Assembly (NCBI RefSeq): GCF_900639875.1
Contig: NZ_CAAAIA010000002.1
Location: 62,001 to 126,000, forward strand
Direction of reading: 5' to 3'
Source of the DNA: Legionella impletisoli
GTDB taxonomy: Bacteria; Pseudomonadota; Gammaproteobacteria; Legionellales; Legionellaceae
DNA: 64,000 nucleotides
The notes beneath the pieces were generated by a model. That model saw only the letters and a program-made list of their open reading frames with translations. It was not told the origin of the DNA and ran no database searches. Made by a program: the position numbers and the translations under genes. Below are positions 9,374 through 21,288 of this stretch, in pieces (within the stretch, counting starts at the first letter, position 1; every line of letters begins with the position of its first letter).

Positions 9374-9979
9374 ATGTATTGTGTCGCATTAACTGGTAAT
9401 ATCGCCAGTGGAAAATCAACGGTTGCTAAGCTCTTTAGTAAACGAGGTATCGATATCATCAATGCCGATCAAATTTCACGCGCCTTAACCCAACCTGGAG
9501 AACCTGCTTTCTCCGAAATCCTACAATACTTCGGCGAAGCCATCCTCACTGCTCATGGCGAATTAGATCGTTCAAAGCTTCGACACATTATTTTTAATGA
9601 TGCCGAAAAGCGACAATGGCTGGAATCCTTATTGCATCCACCCATAAGACAAGAAATTGCCCGTAAAGTAAGCGAATGCAATAGTCCCTATTGCATGATT
9701 GAAATTCCATTATTACCAAACCGTAAACACTATCCCTATTTAGATGAAATCCTTTATGTTGATGCTCGAAGAGAGGATCAGATAGAACGAGTTATGCGAC
9801 GTGATCACTGTAGCCACGAGAAAGCTTTGGCCATCTTAAACATACAAGCTTCTATCGAACAACACAAAAGCTTAGCCGATAGGATTTTATATAATAATGG
9901 ATCATTAGATGATTTAGAAGAACAGGTGGATAAACTCCATCAACAGTATCTCAAACAAGCTCAAGCAAAAACTGAGTGA
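9374..9979 (+). CDS. coaE: Dephospho-CoA kinase
   Basis: Last step of coenzyme A synthesis, phosphorylating dephospho-CoA with ATP. 201 residues, normal length. P-loop GNIASGKST is at residues 8-16; the lid segment around RVMRRDHCSHEKALAI and the substrate-binding ADQISR and HPPIRQEI segments are present. Follows the cysteine-rich protein closely and precedes zapD after a 240-base spacer; coaE-zapD-mutT-secA neighbours are common in gammaproteobacteria. Confidence 0.93.
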   Translation: MYCVALTGNIASGKSTVAKLFSKRGIDIINADQISRALTQPGEPAFSEILQYFGEAILTAHGELDRSKLRHIIFNDAEKRQWLESLLHPPIRQEIARKVSECNSPYCMIEIPLLPNRKHYPYLDEILYVDARREDQIERVMRRDHCSHEKALAILNIQASIEQHKSLADRILYNNGSLDDLEEQVDKLHQQYLKQAQAKTE

Positions 9980-10217
9980 CTATTCTGAAACGATCGTTTC
10001 GTCAGTAACTTAGGTCTTAGTTACTGCACAGAGGATATTTTCCAGCAATTTCCGTCTAACTCTAATATTAAGCTAATAAATAGATCTTTCCTGCATTGAA
10101 CTTTCGGGACGGAAATTACGCGATATTTTCAAAAAAACTTGACAAAGATTATTTTTTTTTGTTTTCAACAAGAAGTATGTTAGTCTAGATGAATCATGCA
10201 CTCAATGCGCAAAACCA

Positions 10218-10964
10218 ATGCTAAATGAAACCATTACATTTCAGCTTGCAACACACTTTCTATCGAAAATTGCTTTACGTCTTGAGTGCCTATTTTTAAC
10301 GATAGAGCAAGCGTGTGAAGAAACACATCCAGTTATTCATCATTATGCGTTAAAAAATATTGTAGAAATTCTAAAAATCATCGAAAAACCCGAGCTTAAG
10401 AGTCGATTTTTAAAAGAACTCATGCGCATCGAACATGCGATTAATAAAACTCAGCTCACCATAACCTCTGAACAATATGCCAAGTTATTTACTCAGGTTC
10501 AATATTTGAGCCACGCTGCAGGACGATTTGGCGGCTCAATCCAATTTGATCCATTTCTCCAAGCTATTCGATTAGCCCAAGCCGCTGAGCACAACGATTG
10601 TGAACTGCACTCCCCTCAACTGCTTTTGTGGCTAGAAAATACCCCTGAAAAAAGACAACATGATTTATTAGGGTGGCTTAAGAAGCTTCAATCGTTACAA
10701 GAAACGGTGTCGGTTTACTTATCATTACTACGAAATACTGCCCAATTTGATACCATTGACATGTATAATGGTTTTTACCAACGCTCCTTACCCTCTAAAC
10801 TTTCTTGTCACTTAATTTTGTTACGAATGGATAAAGATTGTGGAATTGTTCCTAAGATGCATATTGGACATCATGGGTTAAGCTTGCGCTTATGCGAAGC
10901 GAACTCAATGAATGAAGTCAGTCACAGTCGCACACCTATCGATTTAGCAATCTGCCAAATTTAA
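10218..10964 (+). CDS. zapD: Cell division protein ZapD
   Basis: FtsZ-bundling protein (DUF1342) that stabilises the Z ring. 248 residues, typical length. The N-terminus IALRLECLFLTIEQACEE matches the family pattern, as do the GGSIQFDPFLQAIRLAQ-like middle and the C-terminal basic region. It lacks catalytic motifs, as expected for an adaptor. The spacer before it has a consensus -35 hexamer TTGACA at 10139-10144 but no convincing -10 at the right distance. The neighbouring mutT and secA genes are convergent with it. Confidence 0.85.
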   Translation: MLNETITFQLATHFLSKIALRLECLFLTIEQACEETHPVIHHYALKNIVEILKIIEKPELKSRFLKELMRIEHAINKTQLTITSEQYAKLFTQVQYLSHAAGRFGGSIQFDPFLQAIRLAQAAEHNDCELHSPQLLLWLENTPEKRQHDLLGWLKKLQSLQETVSVYLSLLRNTAQFDTIDMYNGFYQRSLPSKLSCHLILLRMDKDCGIVPKMHIGHHGLSLRLCEANSMNEVSHSRTPIDLAICQI

Positions 10965-10989
10965 TCCGCTCTTTGCATGCTTCAGCGGA
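10965..10989. terminator. Possible hairpin between convergent zapD and mutT
   Basis: TCCGCT (10965-10970) and AGCGGA (10984-10989) form a 6-bp stem over a 13-base loop in the 29-base gap between two converging genes. There is no strong T-run on either side, so terminator function is only suggested by position. Confidence 0.3.
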
Positions 10990-10993
10990 CATT

Positions 10994-11425
10994 TCAAACC
11001 ACAGTATTCTTATCTAGACCATGTAGATTATCGACTTCAGGGTATCTTAACTTCATGAGCTTGATTATTTTTTCATTAGCCTCAGGAAAATCATACTGAT
11101 TTAAATCATCCAAACCAACCCATTTTAAACCAGGCTGGTTCTCCTTAGGATGGGCTTGTCCTTCAAATGAGGAAACATAAAATACGAATAACCGGACTGC
11201 TACATTCAAATAGCGATGGTTGATTTCACATAAATGAACGCAATCAATAATCTCAAGGTTAACCTCCTCTTTGATTTCTCGTTTTAAAGCCGTGATAGGA
11301 GATTCATTTGCCTCGACTTTTCCACCAGGAAATTCCCACATCCCTCCATGAGACTTATTAAACGGTCGCTGCGTAATAAGCACACGGAGGTTTTTATCTA
11401 CAATAACGGCAACTGCAACATCCAT
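10994..11425 (-). CDS. mutT: Nudix hydrolase, MutT-type 8-oxo-dGTP pyrophosphatase
   Basis: Removes oxidised nucleotides such as 8-oxo-dGTP. 143 residues. The Nudix box reads GKVEANE, seven residues, then REIKEEV, matching Gx5Ex7REUxEE. The N-terminus begins [20 protein letters not shown], typical of MutT. Its ATG shares one base with the secA stop (TAATG at 11423-11427), so it is translated from the secA mRNA. Substrate specificity is inferred from the family and the secA-mutT arrangement. Confidence 0.87.
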   Translation of the reverse strand: MDVAVAVIVDKNLRVLITQRPFNKSHGGMWEFPGGKVEANESPITALKREIKEEVNLEIIDCVHLCEINHRYLNVAVRLFVFYVSSFEGQAHPKENQPGLKWVGLDDLNQYDFPEANEKIIKLMKLRYPEVDNLHGLDKNTVV

Positions 11426-14112
11426 TAAAGCTTACCATGGCAGGCTTTATACTTTTTGCCTGATCCACATGGGCACGGATCGTTTCGGCCTACTTTTTTG
11501 GATGTTCGTTTAAACGTGGAAACTTCCGGTTCTTCTTCCTGCGTATCGGAAGCCGCATGAATGTATTGCATTTTATAAGATTGATCTGCTCGGCGCTGCT
11601 CTTCAACCGCGTCAACATCATCCGAAGTTTGGACCTCAACGGAAGACAATAGTCGAATAATTTCATAACGCATACTATCCAGCATCATTGAAAATAGAGT
11701 AAATGCCTCACGCTTATATTCCTGCTTTGGATCTTTTTGCGCATAGCCCCGTAAATGAATCCCTTGACGTAAATGATCCATAGCAGCCAAATGTTCACGC
11801 CAGTGATTATCTAACGTTTGCAAGATGACTGATTTTTCAAATTGAGCCAATACATCGCGACTAATTTGCTGTTCTTTTTCTTTAAATTGAGTCTCACTTA
11901 AATGAATGACTTTTTCTTTAATTTGCTCAGGTAAAATTGCATGATCCTTCTCTATCCATTCAGAGATTGGGGCTTTGAGTTTAAAATCATCAAAAAGCAC
12001 TTGTTCGAGCGATTGAATATCCCATTGATCTTCCATGCTTTGTGGTGGAATATAACGCTCCACTAAACTACCCAAGACATCTTCACGAATCGCATCAACT
12101 GATTGCAGGGGATCTTCTATTGCCATAATTTCAGCGCGCTGAGAATAGATCACTTTCCGCTGATCGTTTGCCACATTATCGTATTCAAGCAACTGCTTTC
12201 TAATATCAAAATTATGCCCCTCAAGCTTACGTTGCGCGTTTTCGATGGCTCTGGTCACTAAGTTATGTTCAATAGGCTCGCCTGGTTTCATACCTAGACG
12301 GCGCATTAAGGCAGCCACCCGCTCAGACGCGAAAATCCGCATTAAATTATCATCGAGCGACAAATAGAAACGACTACTACCTGGATCACCCTGACGACCT
12401 GAACGTCCACGAAGCTGGTTATCTATACGTCGTGATTCATGCCGCTCTGAACCAATAATCCTTAGCCCACCAGCCGCCACAACGGCATCATGCCGTTTTT
12501 GCCAGTCTTCGCGAATAGCTTGTTTTTCTTCATCCGTTACCTCTTCAGGAAGTGCTGCAAGCTCAGCAGAAAGATTACCACCCAATACAATATCAGTACC
12601 CCTACCCGCCATATTCGTAGCAATGGTTACTACACCAGGACGTCCGGCTTCCGCGATAATCTGAGCTTCTTTCTCATGGAATTTTGCGTTTAATACCTGA
12701 TGCTTTATCTTCGCTTTATTTAACATCTGGCTGAGCAGTTCAGACGCTTCAATAGATGCGGTTCCTACCAGCACAGGTTGCTTCCTGGCCACACAATCGC
12801 GAACATCCTCAATAATTGCTTGATATTTGTCAGCAATGGTTAAATAGATTAAGTCCGGCTCATCGATGCGTTTCATGGGCTGATTGGTTGGGATAACGAC
12901 GACTTCGAGATTATAAATTTGTTGGAATTCATAAGCCTCGGTATCTGCCGTACCCGTCATGCCGGACAATTTATCGTATAAACGGAAAAAGTTTTGGAAC
13001 GTAATCGATGCCAAAGTCTGATTTTCATTCTGAATGTGAGCACCTTCTTTTGCTTCTATCGCCTGGTGTAATCCTTCTGACCAGCGTCGACCGGGCATGG
13101 TTCGCCCTGTATGCTCGTCGACGATTACCACTTCATTATTCTGTACGATATAATCCACATCGCGGTGGAACATGGCATGTGCCCGTAAAGCAGCGTTGAC
13201 GTGATGCATTAAAATAATGTTGCTGGCATGATAAAGGCTTTCACCTGGGTCAAGCAACTTAGCTTCCGTAAGTAATTCTTCAATATGCTGATGACCCGCT
13301 TCGGTTAAATGCGCCTGTTTTTGTTTTTCATCGATGGTATAATCCCCACCACTTTCTTCATCTTCCTGTTTTTTTAATTTTGGAATCAATTGATTGATTT
13401 TTAGATACAGCTCTGAACTATCTTCTGCCGCTCCCGAAATAATTAAAGGCGTACGTGCTTCATCAATTAAAATCGAATCGACTTCATCCACGATAGCAAA
13501 ATGTAAGTCGCGCTGAACTTTGTCTTCTAGGCTAAATGCCATGTTGTCGCGCAAATAGTCAAACCCAAATTCATTGTTTGTCCCATAAAGAACATCCGAT
13601 CGATAAGCCTGTTGTTTTTCCTCATGAGGCATATCGGGGTAGATCACACCAACACTTAACCCTAGAAATTCATAAATAGGCTTCATCCACTCACTATCGC
13701 GCTTAGCTAGATAGTCATTCACTGTGACAACATGAACACCACGGCCAGTCAATGCATTTAAATAAGCCGGCAAGGTTGCCACCAGCGTTTTTCCTTCGCC
13801 GGTACGCATTTCTGCAATATTGCCCTCATGCAACACCATGCCGCCAATCATCTGCACATCAAAATGACGTAATCCTAATTTTCGAACCGATGTTTCACGA
13901 ACGACAGCAAACGCTTCCGCCAATAGTTCATTCAGAGTTTCACCATCCGCTAATCGGGCCTTAAAATGTTTGGTCTTCCCAGCAAGCTCCTCATCGGACA
14001 GTGCTTTCATATGAGGCTCAAACGCATTAATCGCTTCCACCGTTTTTTCCATGCGCCGCAAGGTGCGTTCGTTTCGGCTACCAAACATTTTTTTCATTAA
14101 CGTATTCAGCAT
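11425..14112 (-). CDS. secA: Preprotein translocase ATPase SecA
   Basis: Motor ATPase that drives Sec-dependent export through SecYEG. 895 residues, normal length. Visible motifs are Walker [10 protein letters not shown] near residue 103, Walker [20 protein letters not shown], the motor signature [10 protein letters not shown], and the C-terminal SEC-C zinc site [14 protein letters not shown] that contacts SecB and phospholipid. Upstream is dusA on the same strand, 144 bases away; downstream mutT overlaps it. No SecM-like arrest gene is visible upstream. Confidence 0.97.
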   Translation of the reverse strand: MLNTLMKKMFGSRNERTLRRMEKTVEAINAFEPHMKALSDEELAGKTKHFKARLADGETLNELLAEAFAVVRETSVRKLGLRHFDVQMIGGMVLHEGNIAEMRTGEGKTLVATLPAYLNALTGRGVHVVTVNDYLAKRDSEWMKPIYEFLGLSVGVIYPDMPHEEKQQAYRSDVLYGTNNEFGFDYLRDNMAFSLEDKVQRDLHFAIVDEVDSILIDEARTPLIISGAAEDSSELYLKINQLIPKLKKQEDEESGGDYTIDEKQKQAHLTEAGHQHIEELLTEAKLLDPGESLYHASNIILMHHVNAALRAHAMFHRDVDYIVQNNEVVIVDEHTGRTMPGRRWSEGLHQAIEAKEGAHIQNENQTLASITFQNFFRLYDKLSGMTGTADTEAYEFQQIYNLEVVVIPTNQPMKRIDEPDLIYLTIADKYQAIIEDVRDCVARKQPVLVGTASIEASELLSQMLNKAKIKHQVLNAKFHEKEAQIIAEAGRPGVVTIATNMAGRGTDIVLGGNLSAELAALPEEVTDEEKQAIREDWQKRHDAVVAAGGLRIIGSERHESRRIDNQLRGRSGRQGDPGSSRFYLSLDDNLMRIFASERVAALMRRLGMKPGEPIEHNLVTRAIENAQRKLEGHNFDIRKQLLEYDNVANDQRKVIYSQRAEIMAIEDPLQSVDAIREDVLGSLVERYIPPQSMEDQWDIQSLEQVLFDDFKLKAPISEWIEKDHAILPEQIKEKVIHLSETQFKEKEQQISRDVLAQFEKSVILQTLDNHWREHLAAMDHLRQGIHLRGYAQKDPKQEYKREAFTLFSMMLDSMRYEIIRLLSSVEVQTSDDVDAVEEQRRADQSYKMQYIHAASDTQEEEPEVSTFKRTSKKVGRNDPCPCGSGKKYKACHGKL

Positions 14113-14256
14113 GGCCCTGATAATCCCCTCATCGAATCAAATTTTTAAAATTGCTTAATGTACTAGAATTCCTCTCCAAAAGCCATGATTCTGCGGTAAT
14201 TCTAGCGATTCTGTATGCAGTTCCTAGCCTGCTCTTAACTTTCTGAGCAAGAATTT

Positions 14257-15267
14257 CTAATGACTAAATACCTCACTGCTAACGTGCTCCATATCCTGCA
14301 TTTTATCCAAAGCTTGTTTGATACCTTGTTCAAAATTATCGCGCTGAGCACTGAGCAAACCCTCTTTCCACCGCTTGCCATTAGGTAGTCCATAAGCAAA
14401 ACCAAAAACCGGTTTTAATAATAGGCTCGCAGGAACTCCAGCTGCATACTGAGCGAGCGCATACTCAAAATAGCTCGTTAAGATTTCAACTCGTGTAATA
14501 AGTGTATACCCTGGAAACATCTTATGATGAATGTGTGCTATCTGATACGGATCCTGGCAAGCCAAACGCCCAAGCATGACCCCGTCAACTACCGTCAAAT
14601 GGCTTTGTATTTCATTATAGCAGGTAATATTACCATTGATGACGAGAGGAAAAGCTCCTAGCTCTTTTTTTAATCGATAGACATATTCATAATGAATAGG
14701 TGGTATGGTTCGGTTTTGTTTGGGGTTTAATCCCTTGAGCCAGGCTTTGCGCGCATGAACAATGATCTTATCTGCACCAGCATCGACAAGTCGATGCGCA
14801 AAGTGGGCAAAAAACTCATAACTATCTTGTTGGTCAATCCCAATGCGTGTTTTAGCTGTCACCGGAATACCCACCGCGTTTTTCATCGCGATGATGCAAT
14901 CGGATACCAAATCAGGCTCGGCCATCATACAAGCGCCAAAACGCCCTGCTTGCACTCGATCACTTGGACATCCAAGGTTTAAATTGACCTCATCAAATCC
15001 TGCTGCTTCAGCCATTTGTGCACAACGCACGAGTGCATCGACAGTAGCACCCCCAAGTTGTAGGGCCAATGGTTTTTCAGTACGATGAAATTGTAGCGCA
15101 CGCGATGGATTATTGAATAAAGTTCCGGGCGTTTGCATATCGGTATACAGTAATGCATTGGGAGCTAATAATCGCATCAAAACCCGAAAATGGGTATAAG
15201 TCCAATCGATCATTGGCGCAATAGCTAAAGGAGAAAGTAAGCTTGGTATTTTAGACACAACACACAC
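14257..15267 (-). CDS. dusA: tRNA-dihydrouridine synthase A
   Basis: FMN enzyme that reduces U20/U20a in the tRNA D-loop. 336 residues. IAPMIDWT near residue 17, the catalytic Cys100 in NLGCPSDRVQAGRFGACM, and HARKAWLKGLNPKQNR are diagnostic of the DusA subfamily rather than DusB or DusC. Start ATG 15267 gives an N-terminus of normal length. Transcribed in the same direction as secA but separated by 144 bases. Confidence 0.9.
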   Translation of the reverse strand: MCVVSKIPSLLSPLAIAPMIDWTYTHFRVLMRLLAPNALLYTDMQTPGTLFNNPSRALQFHRTEKPLALQLGGATVDALVRCAQMAEAAGFDEVNLNLGCPSDRVQAGRFGACMMAEPDLVSDCIIAMKNAVGIPVTAKTRIGIDQQDSYEFFAHFAHRLVDAGADKIIVHARKAWLKGLNPKQNRTIPPIHYEYVYRLKKELGAFPLVINGNITCYNEIQSHLTVVDGVMLGRLACQDPYQIAHIHHKMFPGYTLITRVEILTSYFEYALAQYAAGVPASLLLKPVFGFAYGLPNGKRWKEGLLSAQRDNFEQGIKQALDKMQDMEHVSSEVFSH

Positions 15268-15660
15268 TACAACTTATGAACATTTTTTATAGTATACATC
15301 AATCGATTTGTGATTAAAATTTACCCTACTCCAAGTTTACTCCCTACGTCATTCTAAGGTACGTTATCTCTCTCAACTCATCACATAACGAATGCCATGA
15401 TCATAAGCCAGTATAAGCAACGTTAAATTTCCACCCTTTGGGTGTATCTCTCCCCTCGCCCACTTTTGATAAGTAGAAGGGGTCATAATTCAGCTCGATT
15501 AAACCACCCCCTTCCATTTTAGGAAGCTTTTGATTCGGGTTTATCCCAAAATGCTAATGAAAGAAAAGCAAAGTTTGAGGATTACGCATTACGCTCGATT
15601 TTTTCTTTTTTTTCTAGAGATGAGTTATAATGAAGTGCCTTGAGGCAGCCAACCGCACAC
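15268..15660. other. Divergent spacer, no gene seen
   Basis: About 390 bases between the divergent dusA and oxygenase genes. No open frame with coding character, repeat or structured RNA is recognised. The right end holds an exact TATAAT (15626-15631) that probably drives the oxygenase-hemF pair. Confidence 0.5.
15626..15631 (+). promoter_or_regulatory. Candidate -10 box for the oxygenase-hemF operon
   Basis: Exact TATAAT, about 30-42 bases before the likely start codons at 15661 or 15673. No good -35 hexamer is seen at the right spacing, where the sequence is T-rich. RNA would start near 15638, which argues against a TTG start at 15640. Confidence 0.35.
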
Positions 15661-15672
15661 ATGGGGCAAGTC

Positions 15673-17441
<1,769 letters not shown>

Positions 17442-17507
17442 TCAGGGGTCAGGGGTCAGGGGTCAGGGTTCAGGGTTCAGGGTTCAGGGTTCAGGTTTCA
17501 GGTTTCA
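17442..17507. repeat. Heptamer tandem array, TCAGGGN type
   Basis: Three TCAGGGG units, four TCAGGGT units and two TCAGGTT units in perfect 7-base register, then one partial unit. It begins one base after the hemF stop. Unit variants are grouped rather than mixed, suggesting local unit duplication. Confidence 0.9.
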
Positions 17508-17577
17508 GAGTGCTAACTCCTGCATCTCCACGTCCTACGGCTTTGACCCTGTCTCTTGATCACATCTTAAGCCTACG

Positions 17578-17598
17578 CCACCCGGCTTGTCCGGGTGG
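17578..17598. repeat. REP-like hairpin, CCCGG-cttgt-CCGGG type
   Basis: CCACCCGG (17578-17585), loop cttgt, CCGGGTGG (17591-17598). With the CCTACG just before it, this is the reverse complement form of the tandem units at 40284-40363, so it is a dispersed family. Confidence 0.65.
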
Positions 17599-17697
17599 CC
17601 CAGTGTTTTAGCGCAGTACTTATGGATTCTGTGTCAAGTCACTGAACCTAGAAGACTAGAGCTGGACTAGATTTTCAGTAATGTGTAGAAGATTCAG

Positions 17698-17758
17698 GGC
17701 TTTGACCGCAGCATCCATTGGTTTTGAGGCTTCTAGCATGGATCCTGCGGTCAAAGCC
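17698..17758. repeat. Inverted repeat, GGCTTTGACCGCAG family
   Basis: Arms 17698-17718 and 17738-17758 are complementary over 21 bases with one mismatch, around a 19-base loop. The core GACCGCRG-ATCCA is shared with the palindrome at 36522-36598. Confidence 0.7.
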
Positions 17759-17784
17759 GCAGGACGTTGAAATATACCTGCCCC

Positions 17785-17893
<109 letters not shown>

Positions 17894-17902
17894 ACCTGAT
17901 CC

Positions 17903-19174
17903 TTATTTCCTAAAATAAATCCAAAAGATTCCAGCGGCAAAGACATTTAGAATGCCTAATGTTAAGAAAACCCCTGGGATAGGAACCTTTAAATAAATAA
18001 GCAGCATCACAAACAATGAACCAAGCACCATAAAAAAAGCATTGAATATATTATTGGCAGCAATGGTTCTTGCACGATGCGTTCCTTCGCTACTCACTTG
18101 AAGAAACGTATAGAGTGGGACAATAAAAAGTCCCCCACTGAATGCTAAGAAAAATAAATCCAATGAAATACGTATGTGCTGAATATCTAGAAAAAACTCG
18201 GTAAGCGATAACATTGTTTTAGACTGATTTGGGGTTGCCCAATACAAATCACACGCGAAAACCGATAATAGCAACATGGCTTTAGGAACCAATCTTAGAG
18301 AAACTTCTCCTTCTAAAATTTTATTAATGGCCAGAGAGCCAGCAGCGATGCCAATTGAAAATAACGCAAGAAAGACTGCAAACACCGTCGTTTCGGCATT
18401 TAATACATAATTTGAGTAATCAGGTAGCTTGGTTAAAATGACAGCACCTATTAGCCAAAACCAAGAAATTGCAAATAATGCGGGCACGATTTTGGTATTG
18501 CGAACAATATCCCTTATCATACGATTGGTTGCTCGAATAAGGCGCCAATCTACATTAATATTACTATCTTTAGAGCGTGCTGGAGGAATAAAATGACTTG
18601 CAAATAAGCCAATCAAAGCAGATGAGCAAGTCAGCAGAACAGCATACAAGACACCCGAACGTTCTCCACCAACTCCTAAAGCACCTAATGTCGTGCCGAA
18701 CAAAATAGCCAAAAATGTGCTGCCCTCAATGAGTGAGGTTGCAGCGAGCAATTGTCCATTTGGAAGATGGTCTGGCAAAATAGCGTATTTGATTGGTCCA
18801 AAAAAAGTGGAGTGAACGCCCATGCCAGTTAAAGTAAGCATCATGAGGGGAATATTCCCATAATATAGCCCTACTCCACCGACTATCATGAGCATTAATT
18901 CAAATACTTTTAGTACGCGAGTCATTTTAGCTTTATCAATTTTATCTGCTAATTGACCGGCAGTCGCAGATAGAATAAAAAAAGGCAGGATAAATAATGC
19001 CCCGGCTATTGCTTGAAATTGCTCGGATTGACCTTGGCTTGTACTAAGAAAATAACTGATTAAAGTCAGCATGGCCAGCTTATATGCATTATCATTAAAC
19101 GCGCCGAAAAACTGGGTTAAAAAGAGCGGGAGAAATGTTTTTTTTCCTAACAAATGTAATACTCTCGCTTTCAT
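17903..19174 (-). CDS. MFS transporter, LplT-like lysophospholipid transporter
   Basis: 423 residues with about 12 hydrophobic segments; inner membrane. The start TFLPLFLTQFFGAFNDNAYK and the GQLADKIDK loop match LplT and the N-terminal half of Aas-type proteins, which flip lysophospholipids inward for re-acylation. The acyltransferase partner is not adjacent here; the next gene is an SDR, 17 bases upstream. Substrate assignment is by family only. C-terminus FWIYFRK is followed at once by a heptamer array. Confidence 0.8.
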   Translation of the reverse strand: MKARVLHLLGKKTFLPLFLTQFFGAFNDNAYKLAMLTLISYFLSTSQGQSEQFQAIAGALFILPFFILSATAGQLADKIDKAKMTRVLKVFELMLMIVGGVGLYYGNIPLMMLTLTGMGVHSTFFGPIKYAILPDHLPNGQLLAATSLIEGSTFLAILFGTTLGALGVGGERSGVLYAVLLTCSSALIGLFASHFIPPARSKDSNINVDWRLIRATNRMIRDIVRNTKIVPALFAISWFWLIGAVILTKLPDYSNYVLNAETTVFAVFLALFSIGIAAGSLAINKILEGEVSLRLVPKAMLLLSVFACDLYWATPNQSKTMLSLTEFFLDIQHIRISLDLFFLAFSGGLFIVPLYTFLQVSSEGTHRARTIAANNIFNAFFMVLGSLFVMLLIYLKVPIPGVFLTLGILNVFAAGIFWIYFRK

Positions 19175-19191
19175 TGAAATAGAACCCTGTT

Positions 19192-20055
19192 TTAGTGAGT
19201 GTTCTCTACAACTCGACGCGTTAATGCCTGCATTACTTTTTCAAGATTATGTTGATGAGGAGCAGTCTGATTAATTATGGCTCTCATGCGCTGTTCAAAA
19301 TAATCCTTCACTTCGCGATCTGGTAATATATAAAACACACCTTTTTCTATTTCGGCAAGGACATGATTGGCCACTTCTTCAGGATCGCGACTTCGTTGAA
19401 TTAAATCAATCATGACAGCATGCAATGGGCTTTCCTCACTGGGCTTAGAGTTTGATAATAACCCCGTATTTGCAAACGAAGGGCACACCACCGATACATC
19501 GACCGGCTTTTCAGAAACGCTTAGCTCAAAATGAAGTGATTCGGATAGTGCAACAATCGCATGTTTTGACATGGCATAGGCTGTCATATTCGATCCGCTA
19601 CATAACCCATAAAAACTAGCCATGTTAATGATGCGTGACCGATGCCGTTGCTCAAACAAGATAGGAAGGAATACTTGAATGCCATTTAAGACACCATACA
19701 AATTAACATCCATGACTTGTTGAATTTCATCCGGGCTTAACATCCATAAAGGAGCAATTCGTCCACTAATACCTGCGTTATTAAATATCCAATCCACACG
19801 ACCAAAGACTCGGATTGACTCTTTAGCTAGGTGATGAACGTGTTCTAACTGTGTTACATCACAAGGAAAGCTAAGAACACGATCGCGCTCACTCATATGA
19901 AGTTGCATGACACGGCGAGTCAAGGCCTGTTCATCAATATCGGCCATTACTACGCGCATTTGTTTATTAAGGCAGGCGTTTACAAGCGCCAAACCAATCC
20001 CACTTCCAGCACCGGTTATTACAGCGACTGGCGCATTTTCCCAATGTTTACTCAT
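19192..20055 (-). CDS. Short-chain dehydrogenase/reductase
   Basis: 287 residues, classical SDR. NAD(P)-binding TGAGSGIG is near residue 15, NNAG follows at about residue 91, and the catalytic triad is Ser in NMASFYG and Tyr-Lys in YAMSK. Asp in VMADID after strand 2 suggests NAD rather than NADP preference. Substrate unknown. Co-directional with the LplT-like transporter and 17 bases apart, so probably one transcript. Confidence 0.85.
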   Translation of the reverse strand: MSKHWENAPVAVITGAGSGIGLALVNACLNKQMRVVMADIDEQALTRRVMQLHMSERDRVLSFPCDVTQLEHVHHLAKESIRVFGRVDWIFNNAGISGRIAPLWMLSPDEIQQVMDVNLYGVLNGIQVFLPILFEQRHRSRIINMASFYGLCSGSNMTAYAMSKHAIVALSESLHFELSVSEKPVDVSVVCPSFANTGLLSNSKPSEESPLHAVMIDLIQRSRDPEEVANHVLAEIEKGVFYILPDREVKDYFEQRMRAIINQTAPHQHNLEKVMQALTRRVVENTH

Positions 20056-20166
20056 GAAATAACTAGACCTTAAAATAAGTCATTTATACTCAGTAAATAA
20101 GTATATAATGAGCCCAGTTTAATATTTAATCGGGTATGCGAATGGTGTATGAATCAAATAGATAAG

Positions 20167-20400
20167 TCAATAAGTCGTCTCTTTTTCAATAACAACATCT
20201 TGAGCCTTAAACCCTTTGGGGCCTTTGTCAAGGACATAACTGACGGTATCGTTTTCATGAAGTGTCTTAAAACCAACCCCCTGAATATCTTTGTAATGCA
20301 CAAAAATGTCATCGCCATCAGGGCTAATAATAAATCCAAATCCCTTTTTTTCGTTAAACCATTTAACTTGTCCTGTTAATCGTTGCGACATTTCGCTCAT
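20167..20400 (-). CDS. Cold shock domain protein
   Basis: 77 residues; single OB-fold that binds single-stranded RNA and DNA. RNP1 (KGFGFI) and RNP2 (DIFVHY) are intact, and the protein begins TGQVKWFNEKKGFGF. ATG at 20400 or the internal ATG four codons later (MSQRL) are both possible starts. Several frames on either strand across this gene are shadows. It is divergent from pyrE, with an AT-rich spacer of about 145 bases. Confidence 0.93.
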   Translation of the reverse strand: MSEMSQRLTGQVKWFNEKKGFGFIISPDGDDIFVHYKDIQGVGFKTLHENDTVSYVLDKGPKGFKAQDVVIEKETTY

Positions 20401-20546
20401 CCTCTTTTTTTTGGTTTTAAAAATCCATTAATTTTAAAATTATTGCTAAAATAAAATAGCTAATTGGGTAAACTAGCCCTAACAGCATAACAATATTTTA
20501 ATTGATTATTAAGGATTTTTTTTAAAAGTCAATATCGGGAGCATCT

Positions 20547-21185
20547 GTGAATAATTTAAAAGAAGCGTTTATACGACTTGCTTTAGAGTGCGAGGCATTA
20601 AAATTTGGCGAATTTACCTTAAAGTCTGGAAGAAAAAGTCCTTATTTTTTTAATGCGGGTTTAATATATCAGGGGAAAGGTCTTAGAAGCCTAGGTCAAT
20701 TTTATGCGAATGCGATTTTTGAGCAAGAATTAGATTTTGATCACATTTTTGGCCCTTCTTATAAGGGGATTCCCATTGCTACCGCAACAGCGATTGCATT
20801 AGCAGAAATGGGAGTAGATACCACCGTCACCTTTAATCGCAAGGAAATAAAAACTCATGGTGAAGGTGGCCAGTTAATTGGTGCCCCATTAAGTGGCAAA
20901 ACGCTTGTTGTGGATGATGTAATTACCGCAGGAACAGCGTTTCGAGAAGCACAAGATTTAATTATTCGCCATGGCGGAACTTTATCGGGGGTTGTTATTT
21001 CTCTTGATCGATGCGAGCGCGGTCAGGGAGAGCAATCGACCTTGCGTGAGATTAAATCGCAAGGAATTGAAGTGATCTCATTGATTACTATTTTTGATTT
21101 AATCGATTACCTTCAAGAACACGCTGAAGAGGCTAAAGTTTCGCAATTAAAGAGTTATTTAGAAATTCATGGCGAATCGTTATAA
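20547..21185 (+). CDS. pyrE: Orotate phosphoribosyltransferase
   Basis: Joins orotate and PRPP to give OMP in pyrimidine synthesis. 212 residues. The PRPP loop reads [16 protein letters not shown], the FFNAG motif follows KSGRKSPY, and [10 protein letters not shown] is the flexible catalytic loop. The start is GTG at 20547, supported by GGGAG about 6 bases upstream. Followed within 2 bases of its stop by a compact hairpin. Confidence 0.95.
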   Translation: MNNLKEAFIRLALECEALKFGEFTLKSGRKSPYFFNAGLIYQGKGLRSLGQFYANAIFEQELDFDHIFGPSYKGIPIATATAIALAEMGVDTTVTFNRKEIKTHGEGGQLIGAPLSGKTLVVDDVITAGTAFREAQDLIIRHGGTLSGVVISLDRCERGQGEQSTLREIKSQGIEVISLITIFDLIDYLQEHAEEAKVSQLKSYLEIHGESL

Positions 21186-21186
21186 G

Positions 21187-21203
21187 ACGCTCTCTCAGAG
21201 CGT
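21187..21203 (+). terminator. Hairpin just after pyrE
   Basis: ACGCTCT (21187-21193), loop ctc, AGAGCGT (21197-21203): a perfect 7-bp stem starting 2 bases after the pyrE stop, followed by TATATAATAAAA rather than a pure T-run. Probable transcript end or 3' stabiliser. Confidence 0.5.
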
Positions 21204-21230
21204 TATATAATAAAATTGCAATAGGGAATA

Positions 21231-21263
21231 TTGCTAGCCAGCAATCTAATTGCTGGCTAGCAA
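21231..21263. terminator. Perfect 15-bp stem-loop between convergent pyrE and protease gene
   Basis: TTGCTAGCCAGCAAT (21231-21245), loop cta, and its exact complement (21249-21263). The stem is long and the loop tiny. There is AT-rich sequence on both sides but no true T-run, so a bidirectional terminator is likely from position, not proven. Confidence 0.55.
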
Positions 21264-21288
21264 TAATAAAATAGTATTGTTATCGATT

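Noticed and set aside
10139-10144. Consensus TTGACA as the zapD promoter -35
   Set aside because: No acceptable -10 hexamer at 15-19 bases; the downstream sequence is a T-run, so a promoter was not called.
14163-14205. CTAGAATT/AATTCTAG inverted repeat upstream of secA as a SecM-like regulatory structure
   Set aside because: Only 8 bp with a 27-base loop and no small reading frame with an arrest-like motif; chance is likely in AT-rich DNA.
20149-20379. Frames on both strands over the cold shock gene
   Set aside because: The CspA-type protein has intact RNP1 and RNP2 motifs; the others are shadows.
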